From the NCBI RefSeq assembly GCF_043633585.1, contig NZ_CP141832.1:2046001-2110000 (forward strand): 64,000 nt of DNA. Reading direction: 5' to 3'. Shown here one piece after another: positions 33,646 to 43,083 of the stretch (position 1 is the stretch's first letter; every line of letters begins with the position of its first letter). The position numbers and the translations under genes are program-made. Under the pieces are notes generated by a model that saw only the letters and a program-made list of their open reading frames with translations, was not told the DNA's origin and searched no databases. The stretch comes from Lacrimispora sinapis. GTDB lineage: Bacteria > Bacillota > Clostridia > Lachnospirales > Lachnospiraceae.

Positions 33646-34713
33646 TTACCCTATGGAAGGTGTTCTATTATAATAAAATTCCTCAATTCTCAAAAGTTCA
33701 TTGTATTTTGACGTGCACTCCCCTCTGGCCGGTGCACCGCATTTCACATAATCTGCATGAACCGCTGCTGCCAAATCTGAGGCAAAGGATTCTTCCGTGT
33801 CAATGAAATCACTGGCTATTATAATTTTATGACCGGCCACTCGTGACTCCTGCACCCTGGTAAGCACCTCCGATACCGTCCCGGCCTGTTTCATCTCAAT
33901 TACATCGGCATTTCCTTCGTCCATACGGTCATAGCCGGTCAAAACCCGGTGTCCAAGCATTCCCGTGAGCTGGTTTCTCCCTTCAGTATCGTTTCTCCAC
34001 AAGCCTCTGACAATCGAAACAATTGGAAATCCATCTGTCCAGATGCCGATTCCTGCGTCCGCTCCCGGAGCATATCCGGCAAGCTCTATGGCATCCAAAA
34101 GGTAATGAAGTGCTTCTTCGCCGTGTTTCATCTCTGCCGCAAAGCCTCCGCCCCTGCCTGTGGATATGTCAAAGCCATGATCTAACAGCAGTTTTTTTAA
34201 GGTATGATAAATTTCCGCCCCCATTCGGAGTCCTTCCCCATAGGAACCGGTATTTTGGGGAACGACCATGATATCCTGAAAATCAATGTCTTTCTCTGCA
34301 TCTCCCCCGCATATCATGCTCATCATAGGTACCGGCATAACAGGTTTTGTAGTTCCTCCAAGGTAGCGGTATAACGGCAGGCCCAGCCCCGCTCCTGCTG
34401 CTCTTGCAACAGCCATGGACAGAGCCAGAACTCCAGGACTTTTTATCCCTTTTCCCACTCTGTTTTCATATTCTTTGAAAAGCATTCCATCAATTACCGG
34501 CTGCTCCAATGCATGTTCAAATAAAATAACTTCGGAAAGGTATTCTCTGATGAGATTTTCTTCGGTTTCGACACTCTGATTTCCAGTCACCGGGACCATT
34601 GCTCTTCCGTGTGCACCATTTTCCAGAACCACTTCTGCTTCTATGGCAGGCAGCCCCCAGGAATCAAATCTAATTCTTCCTGCTGCTTCTGTTATATCAA
34701 AATCTTCTAACAT
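33646..34713 (-). CDS. enolase-like protein without catalytic residues
   Basis: A 355-residue enolase homologue, about 75 residues shorter than enolase. Structural landmarks remain (ALSMAVARAAGAGLGLPLYR, LGG, MPVPMMSMICGG, GLRMGAEIYHTLKKLL, SKYNELLRIEE). Active-site positions are changed: GDEGG reads GRGGG (catalytic Glu lost); the first metal Asp is not found (GIGIWTDG); SIEDGL reads SIVRGL; GDDLF reads GYDRM; IKVNQIGT reads IEMKQAGT (catalytic Lys lost); SHRSGE reads SDFIDT. The reading frame is intact. The SGASTG lid loop is also gone. Enolase activity is very unlikely. The start at 34713 follows GGGAGG. It lies between pheT and secG. Function unknown. Confidence 0.82.
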   Translation of the reverse strand: MLEDFDITEAAGRIRFDSWGLPAIEAEVVLENGAHGRAMVPVTGNQSVETEENLIREYLSEVILFEHALEQPVIDGMLFKEYENRVGKGIKSPGVLALSMAVARAAGAGLGLPLYRYLGGTTKPVMPVPMMSMICGGDAEKDIDFQDIMVVPQNTGSYGEGLRMGAEIYHTLKKLLLDHGFDISTGRGGGFAAEMKHGEEALHYLLDAIELAGYAPGADAGIGIWTDGFPIVSIVRGLWRNDTEGRNQLTGMLGHRVLTGYDRMDEGNADVIEMKQAGTVSEVLTRVQESRVAGHKIIIASDFIDTEESFASDLAAAVHADYVKCGAPARGECTSKYNELLRIEEFYYNRTPSIG

Positions 34714-34788
34714 CCTTTTGCCTCCCTGCATATTCACATTTCTACCGTAAGGATTGACCGGATTATCTATATCCATGCAATTGGGACA

Positions 34789-34830
34789 AAAAAAGATGCC
34801 AGTCGTCGGATGTTCGATCTGGCATCTTTT
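34789..34830 (-). terminator. pheST terminator
   Basis: Minus-strand GATGCCAG / CTGGCATC hairpin followed by seven T, directly after pheT. Confidence 0.8.
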
Positions 34831-34847
34831 ACTATTTATCAATTTAT

Positions 34848-37268
34848 TTATGCACGAAGTTCGATCCCCAGTCCCTGCAATCCATTGAGAATCTTTTTCA
34901 TGACTGCAGAAACCTCCTGATCTTCCAGTGTATGATCCGCAGCACGGAATGTGATCGTATAGGCAACGGATTTAAATCCAGCCAAAATCTGGGCTCCTTC
35001 ATAAATATCAAAGAGCTGGTAGCTTTCCAGGATCTTTCCTCCCCGCTGTTCAATCACTTCTTCAATCCGGCCTACTAAAACTTCTTTCGGCACTACCATA
35101 CTGATATCTCTGGTAACGGCCGGATATTTTGCTATCCCCACATATTTGCGGTCAAAACTTGTAAACGGAATCATGGATGGCATATCAATAACTGCCACAT
35201 AAGCCCGGTCACCGATCTTGTAATGATCTGCAACCTCCGGATGAATCTCACCAAGATATCCCAGGGTTACGCCATCATAAATGATATCCGCACACCTTCC
35301 GGGATGAAGAAACGGCTTTTCCTCTGCCGGTTGATAGTGAGGCTTTTTATGCATTCCCGTTTTATCAAATAATTCTTCCACAACCCCTTTCATATCAAAG
35401 AAATCACCATCTCCGTAAAAGCCAAGAGTAAACTGCATTCTTTCATCGGGCAGTTCTGTAAGCGGTAGCGCCTTGGGGAGATAGATGTTTGCCAGCTCAT
35501 AAAGACGGACATTTTTATTCCTGCGGTTATAGTTGGTAGAAAGAGAGCTTAACATTCCATGCAGAGGAGACGTTCTCATAATGCTGAAATCCTCTCCCAA
35601 CGGATTTAACACATCGACGGTCATGCGAAGGGGGCTGTCCTTTGGTATCAGAAGTTTATCAAATACCTTGGGGCTTTCAAAGGAATAGGTCATTCCCTGG
35701 GAGAATCCGCAGAACTCGGCAACTTCTCTGGCAATGGCTTCTACCCGAAGCTTATAGGAGAGTTTTCCAGTGGTCGCCTCTCCGTTCGGCAGAGAGACCG
35801 GGATCTTATCATAACCAAAAAACCTTGCCACTTCCTCCGCCAAATCTGCCATACATTCCAAATCCTGACGGAAGGTAGGGATGAGAATCTCAGAAGTTTT
35901 CTCATCGTATCCCAGCTCCAGCTTTTTATAATATTCCAGCATGGTCTCTGCCGGAATCTGGGTCCCTAATAAGCGGTTCATCTTCTCCGGTTCAAAAGGA
36001 ATTCTTTTTCCCTCTCTCTTCTCCGGATAAATATCAATCATTCCGCCTATGACTTCTCCGGCTCCCAGTTCTTCAATCAGCTGACAGGCACGGTTGATGG
36101 CTTCCGCTGCATTGTTCGGATCAAGACCTTTTTCAAATTTTCCAGACGCATCGGTTCTCAATCCCACCTTTTTGGAGGAAAGACGGATATTGGTTCCGTC
36201 AAAGCACGCGGACTCAAATACCATGGTTTTTACATCATCCGTAATCTTGGTGTTTTCTCCGCCCATGATGCCGGCGATGCCTACGGCTTTCTCTCCATCA
36301 TTGATCATCAGTATGGTGCTGTCTAATTTACGTTCCTGCCCATCCAATGTCTGAAAAGTATCCCCGTCCTTTGCACATGCCACAACAATCTCATGCCCAG
36401 CTAACCGATCGTAATCAAACGCATGCATGGGCTGTCCGTATTCCTCCATCACATAATTGGTGATATCCACAATATTATTGATGGGACGGATTCCGCATGC
36501 CGCAAGCCGTCTCTGCATCCAAACCGGAGAAGGCGCAAGCTTGATGTTCTTAACCATTCTTGCACAGTACCGAGGGCAAAGCCGGCTGTCCTTTACCGTC
36601 ACTTTTAAATAATTCTCAACCTTCTCGCTGTTACCGGTGGCAGTCACTACCGGAGGCTGAAAGGATTTACGGAACGTGGCTGCAGCTTCTCTTGCGATTC
36701 CTATTACGCTGTAACAATCCACCCGATTTGATGTGATCTCGTATTCAAAAACCGTATCACGGAATCCAAGGAGCTCCACCGCGTCTGCACCAGGCTCAGA
36801 ATCTTCGGGTAAAATGTAGATTCCGCTCTCAGGAGCATCCGGGTACATTTCATTGGTGCTTCCAAGTTCTTCGATGGAACACATCATACCGCAGGACTCA
36901 ATTCCTCTTAATTTCCCTTTTTTGATCTTAACGCCGTGTTCCGGAAGGGGACCGCCGTCATGGCCTCCTGCCACTTTTCCGCCGTCTAAAACTACAGGGA
37001 CTTTATCTCCAACCTTTACATTGGAAGCACCTGTTACGATCTGAACGGTTTCCGCCCCTACATGAACCTGGCAGACAATCAGCTTATCCGCATCGGGATG
37101 GCGCTCAATGGATAAGATCTGACCGACCACGATCTTCTCCAGGTTTTTATCCAGACATTCAAATCCTTCGACCTTTGTTCCGGTAAGTGTCATGGCATCC
37201 GTGTACTCCTGAGGTGCCACATCAAGATCCGGGACATATGCTTTAATCCATGATAATGGTGTATTCAT
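34848..37268 (-). CDS. pheT: phenylalanine-tRNA ligase beta subunit
   Basis: An 806-residue subunit of normal length. It has an N-terminal tRNA-binding EMAP-like domain (about 40-150; VGQILSIERHPDADKL), B3/B4 editing domain (about 215-380), B5 domain, catalytic-like core and the C-terminal ferredoxin-fold anticodon-binding domain (RDISMVVPKEV). With PheS it forms the alpha2beta2 enzyme. It follows pheS by 22 bp (ribosome site GGGAGAGAAGTC) and is under T-box control. Confidence 0.97.
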   Translation of the reverse strand: MNTPLSWIKAYVPDLDVAPQEYTDAMTLTGTKVEGFECLDKNLEKIVVGQILSIERHPDADKLIVCQVHVGAETVQIVTGASNVKVGDKVPVVLDGGKVAGGHDGGPLPEHGVKIKKGKLRGIESCGMMCSIEELGSTNEMYPDAPESGIYILPEDSEPGADAVELLGFRDTVFEYEITSNRVDCYSVIGIAREAAATFRKSFQPPVVTATGNSEKVENYLKVTVKDSRLCPRYCARMVKNIKLAPSPVWMQRRLAACGIRPINNIVDITNYVMEEYGQPMHAFDYDRLAGHEIVVACAKDGDTFQTLDGQERKLDSTILMINDGEKAVGIAGIMGGENTKITDDVKTMVFESACFDGTNIRLSSKKVGLRTDASGKFEKGLDPNNAAEAINRACQLIEELGAGEVIGGMIDIYPEKREGKRIPFEPEKMNRLLGTQIPAETMLEYYKKLELGYDEKTSEILIPTFRQDLECMADLAEEVARFFGYDKIPVSLPNGEATTGKLSYKLRVEAIAREVAEFCGFSQGMTYSFESPKVFDKLLIPKDSPLRMTVDVLNPLGEDFSIMRTSPLHGMLSSLSTNYNRRNKNVRLYELANIYLPKALPLTELPDERMQFTLGFYGDGDFFDMKGVVEELFDKTGMHKKPHYQPAEEKPFLHPGRCADIIYDGVTLGYLGEIHPEVADHYKIGDRAYVAVIDMPSMIPFTSFDRKYVGIAKYPAVTRDISMVVPKEVLVGRIEEVIEQRGGKILESYQLFDIYEGAQILAGFKSVAYTITFRAADHTLEDQEVSAVMKKILNGLQGLGIELRA

Positions 37269-37290
37269 TGACTTCTCTCCCTTTCTGTTC

Positions 37291-38313
37291 CTAGAACTGC
37301 TTTAAAAATCTGATATCATTCTCGTATAACAATCTCATATCATCAATTTCATATTTCAGCAAAGCGATCCGCTCCAAACCGACACCAAACGCAAATCCGG
37401 AATATTCGTCCGGGTCAATGCCGCTCATTTTAAGCACATTCGGATGAACCATTCCGCATCCTAAAATCTCGATCCAACCGGAGCCTTTGCAGAACCGGCA
37501 GCCCTTGCCGCCGCATTTAAAGCAGGTCACATCGACCTCTGCACTTGGTTCTGTAAATGGGAAATGATGAGGACGGAACTTCACTTTTGTTTCCGGTCCA
37601 AACAACTCTTTTGCAAACTCTGCAAGGGTTCCCTTTAAATCTGCAAATGTTATGTTTTTATCAATGACAAGGCCCTCGATCTGATGGAAGGAAGGAGAAT
37701 GGGTCGCATCCACCTCGTCCGACCGGAACACACGTCCGGGAGCCAGCATACGGATCGGAAGATTTCCTTTTTCCATGGCACGTACCTGTACCGGAGACGT
37801 CTGGCTTCTTAATACAATGCTGTCGCTGATGTAAAAGGTATCCTGTTCATCTCTTGCGGGATGATTCTTTGGAATGTTCAGCTTTTCAAAGTTATAGGCA
37901 TCGTATTCCACTTCCGGTCCTTCCATGACCTCATATCCCATTCCCACGAAGATCCGTTCCACTTCTTCCAGTGCAATGGTATTGGGATGGGTATGGCCTA
38001 ATTTACTGCGTTTTGCAGGAAGGGTCACATCAATGACCTCTTTCTTTAACTGTTCTTCTCTTGCTTTCTTTTGCAGAGCAATTCTGGTTTCTTCTAACTT
38101 TCCTTCAATCAGTGCGCGGGCATCGTTTACCATCTGTCCCACCTTAGGTCTGTCTTCCGGAGCAACGTCTTTCATGCTCTTTAAAACATTGGTCAGCTCA
38201 CCCTTTTTTCCAAGATAAGCGACCTTAATATCATTCAGTTTTTCCAATGCGTCCGAAGCTTCTATTTGTTTTAACGCTTCTTGTTTGATCTTCTCCAATT
38301 GGTCTTTCATCAT
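37291..38313 (-). CDS. pheS: phenylalanine-tRNA ligase alpha subunit
   Basis: A 340-residue catalytic subunit: N-terminal coiled coil (residues 1-90), class II core with motif 2 (GRVFRSDEVDATHSPSFHQ), HHFPFTEPSAEVDV and motif 3 (GFAFGVGLERIALLKY). It also has CFKCGGKGCRFCKGSGW, a Cys-rich loop found in Firmicutes PheS. The start at 38313 (ATGATG after GAAGGAGAGC) is preferred. First gene of the T-box operon. Confidence 0.97.
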   Translation of the reverse strand: MMKDQLEKIKQEALKQIEASDALEKLNDIKVAYLGKKGELTNVLKSMKDVAPEDRPKVGQMVNDARALIEGKLEETRIALQKKAREEQLKKEVIDVTLPAKRSKLGHTHPNTIALEEVERIFVGMGYEVMEGPEVEYDAYNFEKLNIPKNHPARDEQDTFYISDSIVLRSQTSPVQVRAMEKGNLPIRMLAPGRVFRSDEVDATHSPSFHQIEGLVIDKNITFADLKGTLAEFAKELFGPETKVKFRPHHFPFTEPSAEVDVTCFKCGGKGCRFCKGSGWIEILGCGMVHPNVLKMSGIDPDEYSGFAFGVGLERIALLKYEIDDMRLLYENDIRFLKQF

Positions 38314-38362
38314 GCTCTCCTTCTTTTCATAATTGAATGCTGCCATGACCGGAAAGGCCAGG

Positions 38363-38640
38363 ACAAAAAAAAGCCCGCCCCAAAAAGGGACGAACTATAT
38401 TCGCGGTACCACCCTGCTTCCTGTGTGAACACAGGCACTCGGTATACGTAACGTGTATCAAACGTCATGACCTACCCGCCAGGAAATGATTCATCCACTG
38501 GTTTCAGCCATGCTGCTTCGGTGAGAAATTCGAACTCTTATCTGAACTTAAAAGGGCTTACAGCCGGCGGCCCCTTCTCTCTGTAAGAAAATAAGTATCT
38601 ACTGACACCTTCGTTGCATTTGCTTATAAAGTAACATTTT
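38363..38640 (-). promoter_or_regulatory. T-box leader, tRNA-Phe specific
   Basis: Leader of pheST. The conserved T-box sequence GGTGGTACCGCG is at 38413-38402. It is followed by a terminator stem (GTCCC-TTTTT-GGGGC region) and a T run at 38370-38363. Upstream is a large Stem I region; the specifier codon is probably TTC (38534-38532) in GAGTTCGAATT, matching Phe. Binding of uncharged tRNA-Phe would form the antiterminator and allow pheST expression. Confidence 0.9.
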
Positions 38641-38701
38641 CTACCATTGTAATACAGAGAAGCAAAAAATGTCAAGGACTATTTCACGGATCATTGCTTT
38701 A

Positions 38702-38736
38702 AAACTCCCCGCCATATACGTATGGCAGGGGCAAAT
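38702..38736 (-). terminator. chemoreceptor gene terminator
   Basis: Minus-strand CCCCTGCCATA / TATGGCGGGG hairpin followed by AGTTTTAAAG, right after the chemoreceptor stop codon at 38744. Confidence 0.65.
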
Positions 38737-38743
38737 AAAACTA

Positions 38744-40816
38744 TTATTTTAATTTAAATCCAGAAACCACCGTATTCAATTCTTCTGCGATGCGTTCCTG
38801 CTTCTCAGACATCTTTGACATATCGGTAACAACTTCGTATGCTTTTTCTACCGTAGTAAGTACCATATTGCTGTTGCCTGCTGTAGTCTGGACAGATTCA
38901 GAAACATTCTGAATCGCATCACGGACTTCCTGCATTACCTGGCTGATGTTATTCGCCATTTCCGCAATCTCGTTGGAAATTTCTTCAATGGAGACGGCAT
39001 CACGGCCATACTGCTGCCCTACATCTACAAAATTATTGTAATCAGGAGTAACGGTATCCTTTAAGAATTTCAGCATGGATTCTGAACCGTTCATCATCAT
39101 AGCGAACGCTCTCTGGACCTCCGTAATCGTATCTTCGATTTCTTTGACAATTTCGGAGGTATCCTTTGCAAGACGGCCAATCTCCCGTGCAACAACGGCA
39201 AAGCCTCTGCCCTGTTCTCCGGCTCTGACCGCTTCAATAGAAGCATTTAAAGACAACAAGTTGATCTGAGATGCCGTATTGGAAATGACTCTGGCCATAT
39301 CACCGATTTTTTCCACTACCTTTGCATTCTCCACAGCCATCATAAGATCCTGTTCCCGCTCTTTGGAGATTTCAAACGCACTTTCATACGCTTCACGGCT
39401 GTTTTTCTCAATGACTCTGGCACGTTCCATAATCTCACCGGCCATCTTGCTGCTCTTTCCGGTCTCTTCTGCCAGAACGCTTACAGAGGAATTAACCTCG
39501 GCCATGGAAGCATTGACTTCTTCGGTTGCCGCGCTGGAAGACATCATGGCCTTATCCACATCTCCCATATATACTTTGATCTCACTAAACTGCTGAAGCA
39601 GATCCCCGGATACCGTATTCAAACGGACACTGGCATCGGTGATATCACCTGCCTGTTCCGAAATCTGTTCAATTACGGCTTTGTTGCTGTGAAACATATT
39701 ATTCAGGGAACCGCTCATCTGGCCCAGTTCATCTCTGCTTCTGGATTTAAGGGGCTGGACGGTGAAATCACCTTCTGCCAAAGCACCCGCAAACTTTTTC
39801 ACTTTCTTTAAACCGGAGGCAATGGTTCCCACCTGGAGTAAAACAGCTGCGATACAGCAGACGAGAGCTATCACACTTACCTGTATCAGCTTATTGTTAA
39901 GTGCAACGATCGGCTCCTCCAGTTCGGACTGCGGCATTTTAATCATAATAATCCAGCCGATTTCAGGAACTTTATCGTAATATAGGTTATAAGTCTCATT
40001 TCCCTCATCGTATGTAACGGTTCCTTTATCACTGGATATCATTTGGGCGCCTGCTGCTGCCAGAGATCCATTCTCATCCTGTGAAATATTCACACCATTT
40101 GTGATTTTTTCCTGATCGGTTCCGCAAAGGTATGCACCGTCTGCCGAAGTCAGCATAGCCGTTCCATTCTTGCCGACCTTAATGGACTGAATGAGTTCAT
40201 TGATATCACTTAACTGCATATCCACCGTTACCGCACCGATAAATTTTCCGCTGGGATCGTAAACAGGTGCTGTACAACTAGCCATTGTGGTATTTAAAGT
40301 AGGGTCAAAATAAGGATCTGTAATAATTGCATCCTTCGTTGAGCTTGCTGCGAGCTTATAATATTCCTGATTGAAATAGTCATACTCTGCCGTGTTGTAC
40401 TCGTAAGTCAGTTCAGTCTTTCCATTAGCTTTGTGCCAGTAAGGTCCCATATACTTCTGCTGGGGGTCATAAACATTGGGTTCAAACCAGATACCGCTGC
40501 CAAGGATCAGATCATTCTTCTCAATAATATTTGTGATTGCTGTTCCATAGGTGTCAATCTGGGTTGTCCGATAGGACGCTCCGACCATATGTGCAATATC
40601 CATTGCCGTTGTTTTTACCACATTCAGAGAATCATTAATACTGTTGACATTTGCTTTCAATTCTGACTGCATGGTGGAATTGCTTTGCTGTTCAATCAGG
40701 CTTCGGCTTGTGGATTCACTGATCCTTGTCAATAAAGCCAATGCCAATGCCACTACTGGTAAAATCCCAAGCAGCATCTTAATCCCAATACTTCTTATTC
40801 CTATTTTTCTCTCCAT
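38744..40816 (-). CDS. methyl-accepting chemotaxis protein with dCache sensor
   Basis: A 690-residue receptor: membrane helix near residues 12-32, an extracellular dCache domain (about 40-300; FEPNVYDPQQKYMGPYWHK, YFDPTLNTTM, AVTVDMQLSDINELI), second membrane helix near 313-330, HAMP (about 333-385) and a signalling domain with the hairpin tip NLLSLNASIEAVRAGEQGRG near 540. The ligand is likely a small amino or carboxylic acid, as for other dCache receptors, but is not predictable here. The start at 40816 follows AGGAGAGAAAAGT. Single gene. Confidence 0.93.
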   Translation of the reverse strand: MERKIGIRSIGIKMLLGILPVVALALALLTRISESTSRSLIEQQSNSTMQSELKANVNSINDSLNVVKTTAMDIAHMVGASYRTTQIDTYGTAITNIIEKNDLILGSGIWFEPNVYDPQQKYMGPYWHKANGKTELTYEYNTAEYDYFNQEYYKLAASSTKDAIITDPYFDPTLNTTMASCTAPVYDPSGKFIGAVTVDMQLSDINELIQSIKVGKNGTAMLTSADGAYLCGTDQEKITNGVNISQDENGSLAAAGAQMISSDKGTVTYDEGNETYNLYYDKVPEIGWIIMIKMPQSELEEPIVALNNKLIQVSVIALVCCIAAVLLQVGTIASGLKKVKKFAGALAEGDFTVQPLKSRSRDELGQMSGSLNNMFHSNKAVIEQISEQAGDITDASVRLNTVSGDLLQQFSEIKVYMGDVDKAMMSSSAATEEVNASMAEVNSSVSVLAEETGKSSKMAGEIMERARVIEKNSREAYESAFEISKEREQDLMMAVENAKVVEKIGDMARVISNTASQINLLSLNASIEAVRAGEQGRGFAVVAREIGRLAKDTSEIVKEIEDTITEVQRAFAMMMNGSESMLKFLKDTVTPDYNNFVDVGQQYGRDAVSIEEISNEIAEMANNISQVMQEVRDAIQNVSESVQTTAGNSNMVLTTVEKAYEVVTDMSKMSEKQERIAEELNTVVSGFKLK

Positions 40817-41189
40817 ACTTTTCTCTCCTGTGTTTCGGATTTTCGACCTTATGCTACTTGTTTCGACATCAATTATCAATAATATAATACTTTGGTAAGG
40901 TAAAATATTCTTTTCTTGTGTAAAAACTTTATAAATTTATCGTTTATTAACAGCAGTCCCCCTGTAATTAACTGTATAAAGATGATAAATTATGACTCAA
41001 ACATTTACCAATTGGTATAAAATCTATGATAGATCCTGATATTTTTTCTCCACACAGCAATTACAACATATGAAACGCCATTCATTATACTATTCCTATT
41101 TATTTTATGCAATATATTTATTTTTCATATTTTAATCGTGTATTTTCTTATTTTGATTATCATACAATAAATTGGAGAGGTGAAAAATT
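40817..41189. other. 373-bp AT-rich intergenic region, chemoreceptor / XRE
   Basis: A divergent control region, very AT-rich. I find the ribosome site of each flanking gene but no confident -35/-10 pair, no sigma-D chemotaxis promoter and no structured RNA that I recognise. No ORF longer than about 30 codons has a ribosome site. Confidence 0.4.
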
Positions 41190-41498
41190 ATGGAGCATGA
41201 TTATATCAATAAACGGATCACCGAATTAAGGATTAAAAAGGGAGTCGCGGAACATAAGATGAGTATTGAACCGGGGCACAGCAGAAGTTATATTCAAAGT
41301 ATATCCAGCGGCAGAAGTCTTCCTTCCATGACAGAGTTCCTTGCGATCTGTGACTACCTCGGCGTGACACCCCGGGATTTCTTTGATACCGATGTTTTAA
41401 ATCCCCCTTTGATCAGAGAAGCGGTCGATAAGCTCAAAACACTTTCTAATCATGATCTTTTATTGATCCTTACCATGATCAACCGGCTGCAATCATAA
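41190..41498 (+). CDS. XRE-family helix-turn-helix protein
   Basis: A 102-residue protein. Residues 8-68 form a Cro/CI-type helix-turn-helix (RITELRIKKGVAEHKMSIEP; SYIQSISSGRSLPSMTEFLA), followed by a helical tail that may dimerise. This small single-domain type is common in Lachnospiraceae. Ribosome site GGAGAGGTG. It converges on the three-gene orphan operon and could regulate it or the chemoreceptor, but nothing in the sequence proves a target. Confidence 0.82.
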   Translation: MEHDYINKRITELRIKKGVAEHKMSIEPGHSRSYIQSISSGRSLPSMTEFLAICDYLGVTPRDFFDTDVLNPPLIREAVDKLKTLSNHDLLLILTMINRLQS

Positions 41499-41518
41499 AA
41501 AACGCAGCTTTCAATAAT

Positions 41519-41543
41519 AAAAAAGCCCCTGCTTATGCAGGGG
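41519..41543 (-). terminator. terminator of the orphan operon
   Basis: Minus-strand CCCCTGC-ATAA-GCAGGGG followed by CTTTTTT, between the convergent orphan operon and the XRE gene. Confidence 0.8.
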
Positions 41544-41595
41544 AATTCCTCTGATGCTCCCAAATCAATGAACCTTTATCAATCTTCTTTTCCTA

Positions 41596-41790
41596 TCAGC
41601 CAAAGACGTTATCCGATGTATTGGTTCCAGATGGATCTAAGAGATTAATGCTCCCCTTAATAGAACCCAGGTCGGGCACTGCTCCCAGTACCTGACCATA
41701 CCACTCATCCATATCCCCTCTGGTCAGCATTCCGCAAAAATACCCGTATAAATCCTGAAAGTTTTGGTTTTTAGCAATTTTTCTGTCCAT
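41596..41790 (-). CDS. small hypothetical protein, third gene of the agr-linked operon
   Basis: A 64-residue protein I do not recognise. It begins MDRKIAKNQNFQDLYGYF and has a hydrophilic, Asp/Gly/Ser/Thr/Asn-rich tail (DPSGTNTSDNVFG). There is no membrane segment. One Cys only. The start at 41790 follows AGGAGGTAAAT with good spacing; the frame extends nine codons further. It is 34 bp after the 196-residue gene. The acidic N-terminal half with a Gly/Ser/Thr-rich tail is loosely like a precursor peptide, but no maturation enzyme is nearby. Confidence 0.65.
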   Translation of the reverse strand: MDRKIAKNQNFQDLYGYFCGMLTRGDMDEWYGQVLGAVPDLGSIKGSINLLDPSGTNTSDNVFG

Positions 41791-41824
41791 ATTTACCTCC
41801 TGCTTTTCGATAATCAACGGTTTT

Positions 41825-42415
41825 TTAATCCATTTCTTTCTTTTTCTTATGATTGCATAAAACTACACTTTTTCTGATTTGGGAGAGGCATTTCAGCCAG
41901 TCGATCCTTTTTTCAAAAGGACAGTTAAACATAGCCATCAGCAGTTTTTCTCCCACCGGATAAATGGTCAGCACGTTATAGATATTTTCGTTAAGTGCAT
42001 TGCTGATAAATTCCATCCATGCGCTGGGAGTCTCATTCTCCGGCTCTGATCCGGTTTCCAGGCACACACTCATGGGCTGAAACCGTTTTAACACCCGATA
42101 GAAGTCCTGGATCACAGCATCCAGCTGTTCTGCAGGCACACTTTTTTCTATCATATTAAAGCAAAAGTTGACTGAGCCATCCTCATTGGTCTTTATGATG
42201 CAAGGACGCTGTTCGGAAAAGTATTTCTTTCTTGCCTCCTCCGGTTCCATATCCTTAAACGTAACTGGAAGAGAAACGCTGAGTTCATCATTAAATAACA
42301 TAGTATTATGAAAATGTATCAGTTCTCCGTCAACATAGATTCCGGTTTCAATACTTGTATAGCGGTTAATCCATTCAAGATGTCTGGCAGCAGCTACTTT
42401 TTCTTCATCTAACAT
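41825..42415 (-). CDS. hypothetical protein, second gene of the agr-linked operon
   Basis: A 196-residue soluble protein I do not recognise. Mixed alpha/beta pattern: beta-rich first half (ETGIYVDGELIHFHNTML, LSVSLPVTFKDM) and a helical second half ending in a Lys-rich tail (CNHKKKKEMD). Five or six Cys, no obvious metal motif, no signal peptide. Ribosome site GGAGGAAAAACA. It lies 24 bp after the 154-residue gene and 34 bp before the small third gene, so the three are one operon. Confidence 0.68.
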   Translation of the reverse strand: MLDEEKVAAARHLEWINRYTSIETGIYVDGELIHFHNTMLFNDELSVSLPVTFKDMEPEEARKKYFSEQRPCIIKTNEDGSVNFCFNMIEKSVPAEQLDAVIQDFYRVLKRFQPMSVCLETGSEPENETPSAWMEFISNALNENIYNVLTIYPVGEKLLMAMFNCPFEKRIDWLKCLSQIRKSVVLCNHKKKKEMD

Positions 42416-42439
42416 TGTTTTTCCTCCGTAAACGTTTCA

Positions 42440-42904
42440 TCATTCTTCCTTAATCAGTACATGCTTTTCTGTTTGTGTTCTGTTTTCAGGGAAGATATTT
42501 ACATCTGGTTCCTTTGCAAGAATTCCATTTTCTTCTGAAGCAACGGAAGTTTTCGTCATGTTTAGAAGAATCAGAATAAGCATTTCTAAAATAAGCAGAA
42601 CTTTTTTAACAATCATTCCTGTCTTGCTTTTTTTATGATCAGATTTATACGTATATCTCGGTATAAGAACTAATTTTTCCTGTAAGATTTTGCATTTCAC
42701 ATTTCTGGTATCCTGGGCTGCTATGTTATAAAGCATATTTTGGCTTTTTCTCAAATAATAAAAACGATTCCAAAAATAAAGATCCCCGTAGAGGATATCT
42801 GTGTCCAATTGATATTTCGTGATTTTTTCCGTTCCATCTTCTCTGCGAATACAACAGCTGGCTCTATATTGATAATAACTTTCATTTAATCTCTTTTTCC
42901 GCAC
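42440..42904 (-). CDS. single-pass membrane protein, first gene of the agr-linked operon
   Basis: A 154-residue protein I do not recognise. A basic, Tyr-rich cytoplasmic part (residues 1-95) is followed by Lys/Ser-rich KSDHKKSKTG, one membrane helix (about 98-116) and an external acidic tail of about 38 residues. The start codon is GTG at 42904 after AAAGGA. It is preceded by a promoter whose direct repeats match those in front of agrD. The Tyr/Arg-rich head with a single membrane helix suggests a membrane adaptor; this is speculation. Confidence 0.65.
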   Translation of the reverse strand: MRKKRLNESYYQYRASCCIRREDGTEKITKYQLDTDILYGDLYFWNRFYYLRKSQNMLYNIAAQDTRNVKCKILQEKLVLIPRYTYKSDHKKSKTGMIVKKVLLILEMLILILLNMTKTSVASEENGILAKEPDVNIFPENRTQTEKHVLIKEE

Positions 42905-43083
42905 CTTGTGGTCATCCTTTCATTTCAGCCGCTCTTTTTATTGCATATAAATATATTCTACATGGAAAGAAATTTTTTTCAACACAAGTTCCAAAATTGT
43001 ACACACTAGGTGCCGAAATTTGCACGGCTTTCATGAAAAAACTCCATTGTGCTAACTTTTTCATGCAACTGCAAAAATACATA
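42905..43083 (-). promoter_or_regulatory. promoter region of the orphan operon with LytTR-type repeats
   Basis: Minus strand, in order: AATTTCGGCAC (43020-43010), 11 bp, AATTTTGGAAC (42998-42988), 5 bp, TTGAAA (42982-42977), 16 bp, TAGAAT (42960-42955). The repeats are 22 bp apart, one face of the helix, as for AgrA/LytTR sites. The same layout precedes agrD. Confidence 0.7.

Noticed and set aside
33646..34713. Enolase-like gene as a frameshifted pseudogene
   Set aside because: The frame is open throughout with a good ribosome site, and structural blocks align in order. The differences are substitutions and loop losses, not frame breaks.
41190..41498. XRE protein as the antitoxin of a toxin-antitoxin pair
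   Set aside because: No small toxin-like gene is adjacent on the same strand, and the neighbours are convergent or divergent with separate signals.
41596..41790. Small third gene of the orphan operon as a second autoinducer precursor
   Set aside because: It lacks the amphipathic leader, the Cys followed by four residues and the HQP/DEP-type tail found in the real AgrD.
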